Source of the DNA: Pseudomonas sp. MYb60 | Lineage (GTDB): Bacteria; Pseudomonadota; Gammaproteobacteria; Pseudomonadales; Pseudomonadaceae | Assembly (NCBI RefSeq): GCF_002979555.1 | Contig: NZ_PCOZ01000030.1 | Coordinates: 1-34,036, forward strand | Direction of reading: 5' to 3' | DNA length: 34,036 bases | Shown: one piece after another, positions 31,494-34,036 of the stretch | Layout: each line of letters opens with the position of its first letter | How positions within the stretch are numbered: position 1 is the stretch's first letter | Made by a program: the position numbers and the translations under genes | Notes under the pieces: generated by a model | What the model was told of the DNA's origin: nothing | Seen by the model: the letters and a program-made list of their open reading frames with translations, nothing else | The model's database searches: none

Positions 31494-31951
31494 GTATTCG
31501 CGAACGTATCGCCGCCTTGGGCTTGCAACTGCCCGAGGCGCCGGCGCCCAAAGGTGACTATGTGCCGGTGACGATCCATGGGGGTGTGGCGTATGTGAGT
31601 GGACAGGTGTGCCGGCTGGGCGATGGCGTGATCTGCGGGCCGGTGACGGACGAGACTTCGCCAGTACGGGTGACACAGGCCGGTCAAACCTGCGCGCTGC
31701 GCGCCTTGAGCGTGCTGGATCAGGCGGTGGGACTGGATAACGTCGAGCGCATTTTGTTTGTGCGTGGGTTTGTGTTCGGCGGCGAGGGATTCCAGCGCTT
31801 TTCCACCGTGGTCGACGGCGCTTCGCAAGTGCTGATCGATGTGTTGGGTGAGGCGGGCCGGCATGCGCGTTCGGCGGTGGGCGTGGCGGGGTTGCCCAGT
31901 GGGGGAATGCTGGAGTTGGAGGTGACTGCCGTTATCAGAACAACCGGATGA
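31490..31951 (+). CDS. RidA-family (YjgF) protein, probable enamine/imine deaminase
   Basis: A 153-residue protein. The RidA signature near the end, HARSAVGVAGLPSGGMLELEV, carries the conserved Arg127 (E. coli Arg105) that holds the carboxylate of reactive 2-aminoacrylate-like enamines, while GGVAYVSGQV is the N-terminal strand. It is longer than most RidA proteins (about 125-130) because of a longer N-terminus and loops, so it may be a Rid-subfamily variant. The start at 31490 has GAGG upstream and overlaps the PhzF stop by 4 bases. Next to PhzF it could clear imine products of that pathway. Confidence 0.85.
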   Translation: MSIRERIAALGLQLPEAPAPKGDYVPVTIHGGVAYVSGQVCRLGDGVICGPVTDETSPVRVTQAGQTCALRALSVLDQAVGLDNVERILFVRGFVFGGEGFQRFSTVVDGASQVLIDVLGEAGRHARSAVGVAGLPSGGMLELEVTAVIRTTG

Positions 31952-32055
31952 CACATCGGCACCAACCTCAATGAATGCATAACATGCCTGTTTTTTTACG
32001 CTTATCTCGCAAAGGTGCCCCTTGAACGCAGGCCAAACTGTCGGACTGTTATTAC

Positions 32056-32092
32056 TCCCCCCACGCTGCACTAAGAGCGCAGCGTGGGGGGG
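32056..32092. terminator. Strong GC hairpin between convergent genes
   Basis: CCCCCCACGCTGC (32057-32069) pairs with GCAGCGTGGGGGG (32079-32091), a perfect 13-base stem with a 9-base loop. It lies between the RidA stop (31951) and the membrane protein stop (32098). No U run follows on either strand, so it is an atypical terminator or an mRNA 3'-end stabiliser. Confidence 0.55.
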
Positions 32093-32097
32093 AAGAA

Positions 32098-33270
32098 CTA
32101 CATCTGGGTTAACCAACCCACCAAAGGCACTATCATCAACGTGCTCAACGCCATTGAGGTGACATTGCCAATATACGGGTGAACATGTGCGGGCAAGCGA
32201 CCGGCAATCGCACAGGCCAGTGGCGGTGCGACCAGAGCCCCGAGCAGTGCACTTGAACCGATGACTGCCCAACTACCACCATGGCTCAATACAGCTGCCG
32301 GCACTACAGAGACCAGCGGAACGTAGGTTGGAAACCATCCTCGTTTCATCCACTGTTTTCGCCAGATCACGACGCCCAGAGCCGATGTCAGCGCCTGGGC
32401 GGCAAGCAGGTGCAAGACCAAGCCTGATCCATACGCCGGGCTGATGGGGTTTAGCGCATAGGCCAGCAACACACCAGCCAGCAATCCGAGGCTCGCGAGT
32501 TCGTTTCCGAAAAATGGCGCTTCGGAAAAATCCGCCAACACCCGACGCAGGCTCCAGGCAATACCGTAAGTGGGCGGTTTAGCGGATGTCGGCTTGGCGG
32601 GGGGTATGTAATCAGAGCTCACTAGCGCAGGTACTCGGCGACACAGTACAAACGCAATGACGCTGCCAATTGCCATGCCCACCACGTTACCAATCACCAC
32701 GGGGAGACTCAGTGGAGCGCATACGAAGTTCACGATCAGCAGGCACATAGGCGTCACCAGCAATGCGCCCAACACCGCACCGTTTACGGCAACTTTCCAG
32801 CCGCCGCCGAACATCAGGACCATGGCTGCCGGTAACGAGACGAACGCTGCAAACGTCGGTTGCCACGTTTGTGCGGTGACGGTCCAACCCCACAATAAAT
32901 TGCTCAGCATTAATCCCAGCAGTGAACTCGTGACAAGCCAAGGCCAAAGTCCCGTTCCGTAGGAAATAGAAAATCCCTGCCACGCTTTACCGTGTTTGCT
33001 CGCCCACCATGCCAGGTAGGCGCCGCCCAACAAACCAAGCGATGCCAGTTCATGCTTGTAAAAGGCTACTTCACTGATATCCCCAACTACCCAGCGTAGC
33101 CAGGCAATCGGGTGGGGCAGGCTTGCGACCATCTCGGCGTAGCTCGGCCAGGACCATTGGCAGCTGAGCGCCACCCACAGCGCCAGTAGCACACTGGCTG
33201 ACCCCAGTATCAGGACGGCGAGATCCGCCCTGGACCGGCTGGACCCCGTTTCGGTAATGAGTGTTTTCAT
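32098..33270 (-). CDS. Unrecognised polytopic membrane protein with two homologous halves
   Basis: A 390-residue protein with about ten hydrophobic segments. The sequence repeats itself with an offset of about 183 residues in its first block and about 175 later. LRWVVGDISEVAFYKHELAS (58-77, continuing LGLLGGAYLAW) matches LRRVLADFSEAPFFGNELAS (241-260). YGTGL (104) matches YGSGL (280), PTFAAFVSLPAAMVLMFGGG (138-157) matches PTYVPLVSVVPAAVLSHGGS (314-333), and IGNVVGMA (193) matches IGNVTSMA (367). It therefore arose by internal duplication, as many transporters did. I cannot assign a family. It is 14 bases after the truncated nitrilase gene and likely shared its transcript. The start is ATG 33270; a GGAGG site precedes it. 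Confidence 0.75.
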   Translation of the reverse strand: MKTLITETGSSRSRADLAVLILGSASVLLALWVALSCQWSWPSYAEMVASLPHPIAWLRWVVGDISEVAFYKHELASLGLLGGAYLAWWASKHGKAWQGFSISYGTGLWPWLVTSSLLGLMLSNLLWGWTVTAQTWQPTFAAFVSLPAAMVLMFGGGWKVAVNGAVLGALLVTPMCLLIVNFVCAPLSLPVVIGNVVGMAIGSVIAFVLCRRVPALVSSDYIPPAKPTSAKPPTYGIAWSLRRVLADFSEAPFFGNELASLGLLAGVLLAYALNPISPAYGSGLVLHLLAAQALTSALGVVIWRKQWMKRGWFPTYVPLVSVVPAAVLSHGGSWAVIGSSALLGALVAPPLACAIAGRLPAHVHPYIGNVTSMALSTLMIVPLVGWLTQM

Positions 33271-33284
33271 AGCGCCCCCTCCGA

Positions 33285-33959
33285 TCAGCGTGGAAGGGCG
33301 GGGTGTTGGGAGTAGCCGAGCATTTGATCGTACAGATCATTGCGTCGATCACGCTGCAGGTCATTGAGGCTGTTCCAGATCGGAGCGCTGCGGGCGCTGG
33401 TGATATCAATGTCGGCGAACAGGATTTCCTGGCGATTGGCTGAAGCTACCGCGCCAATCGGCCAGCCGTTGGTTCCGGCAATCAACGAGCATCCGAGGTA
33501 ACGCGCTTCACGCTCTTCGCCAATGCGGCTGGCGGCGGCTATAAATACGTTATTGACGTGGGCGGCAGTCATCGTCAGATACGACGCCATGCATTTGCCC
33601 GCCTCATCGAAAAGCGGCGGTGGCGTCCACACCCAATTGTTCAGGCTGCAAATGATATCGGCGCCCTGCTGGCCGAGAATACGTGGCACCTCCGGGAACC
33701 AGATATCCCAACAAATCAGCAAGCCAATACGGCCTATCGGCGTTTCGAAGACTGGAAATCCGGTATCACCAGGCGTGAACCAGAGTTTTTCCAAGTTCCA
33801 TAGGTGCGCCTTGCGGTATTTGCCGATAAACCCATCAGGACCCAGTAGCACAGCCGTATTGAACAACTGCATACCGTCTATTTCACACAGGCCTGCCACC
33901 AGGTAAACCTGATGCGAGCAGGCAAACTCTATCCACGCCTTCACACTTTCGCCGCCTTG
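33285..33959 (-). pseudogene. Nitrilase-superfamily amidohydrolase, 5' end removed by an IS
   Basis: The C-terminal ~225 residues of a carbon-nitrogen hydrolase. Present are the catalytic Lys in IGKYRKAHLWNLEKLWFTPG and the nucleophile Cys in IGLLICWDIWFPEVPRILGQ, followed by GADIICSLNNWVWTPP and a normal end (DIDITSARSAPIWNSLNDLQ). The N-terminal part with the first strand and the catalytic Glu is missing. Family sequence (GGESVKAWIEFACSHQVYLV) runs up to 33959, where the IS end begins, and an in-frame TAG of the transposase lies at 33978-33980. A GTG at 33944 could still open a 219-residue fragment, but without Glu it should be inactive as a hydrolase. Confidence 0.85.
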
Positions 33960-34036
33960 TGAATCGCCCCGGGTTTTCTAGACACTCTCCAGGCTCGCTG
34001 CGTAACGCTTTTCAAACTCTACCGGTGACAGCTGAT
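33960..34036 (-). mobile_element. End of an IS3-family insertion sequence (partial)
   Basis: From 33960 to the window edge the sequence is IS DNA. It opens with the probable terminal repeat TGAATCGCCCCGGGTTTT, typical of pseudomonad IS3-family ends. On the minus strand it encodes the last 18 residues of the transposase. The nitrilase reading frame is interrupted exactly here. The other end of the element and the target duplication lie outside the window. Confidence 0.8.
33978..34034 (-). CDS. IS3-family transposase, C-terminal end (partial)
   Basis: The minus-strand frame reads QLSPVEFEKRYAASLESV then TAG at 33980-33978. L-S-P-V-E-F-E is the usual closing block of IS3-family OrfB transposases, after the DDE integrase core that would lie beyond the window edge. 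The stop is 18 bases from the IS tip, the usual distance for this family. Confidence 0.8.
   Translation of the reverse strand, partial: QLSPVEFEKRYAASLESV

Noticed and set aside
1..34036. tRNA genes, rRNA genes, CRISPR arrays, plasmid or phage origins
   Set aside because: Scanned by eye for cloverleaf ends, regular spacer-repeat arrays and integrase or phage structural genes; none was seen. The only mobile DNA is the IS end at the right edge and the REP elements.

Overview
The window looks like chromosomal DNA of a fluorescent pseudomonad (Pseudomonas, probably the P. fluorescens group). The evidence is the GC-rich coding style, copies of the REP palindrome built on TGTGGGAGGGG at gene ends, families typical of Pseudomonas (DUF1652, DUF1615 lipoprotein), and a LysR / CoA-transferase A / CoA-transferase B / thiolase block arranged as in the dhcR-dhcAB-atoB carnitine locus of P. 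aeruginosa. I saw no rRNA, tRNA or CRISPR array.

Layout, left to right. 1-5.2 kb: end of an MFS transporter, nhaR, a small lipoprotein, a TerC-family membrane protein, a histidine phosphatase, a YfcG-like glutathione transferase, an internally deleted PhzF-family remnant, and a zinc-type hemB. 5.2-7.3 kb: a REP, a frameshifted YD-repeat-like remnant, a DUF1615 lipoprotein and a PaaI-type thioesterase. 7.3-11 kb: atoB, dhcB and dhcA with their divergent LysR gene. 11-15.5 kb: a small conserved protein, a 526-bp gene-poor stretch with a perfect dyad, a sirtuin, a CBS-domain protein, topoisomerase III and a REPIN. 15.5-19.8 kb: an MHS-type transporter, a GMC oxidoreductase and a divergent LysR regulator, apparently one uptake-and-oxidation module.

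19.9-25.3 kb: an AlkC-like DNA glycosylase gene broken by a frameshift exactly between its HEAT-repeat and Ig-like domains; a polyamine-type glutamine synthetase with an XRE-cupin regulator whose start codon lies inside a perfect 14+14-bp dyad; a LemA-like protein, an RcnB-like protein, an MFS transporter and a DUF1652 protein. 25.4-32 kb: a triple-PAS LuxR-type regulator divergent from an AraC regulator, followed by a tightly overlapping operon of an ABC importer (ATPase, permease, binding protein), a PhzF-family enzyme and a RidA-family enzyme. The TAGTGCA-type motifs at both ends of the PAS-LuxR gene suggest shared control. 32-34 kb: an unrecognised membrane protein made of two homologous halves, next to a nitrilase-family gene whose 5' end has been cut off by an IS3-family element that runs off the window.

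The most promising leads are the ABC-PhzF-RidA operon with its AraC/PAS-LuxR neighbours, the duplicated membrane protein paired with an IS-truncated amidohydrolase, and the split AlkC gene. All functions are inferred from sequence recognition alone; no database search was run.
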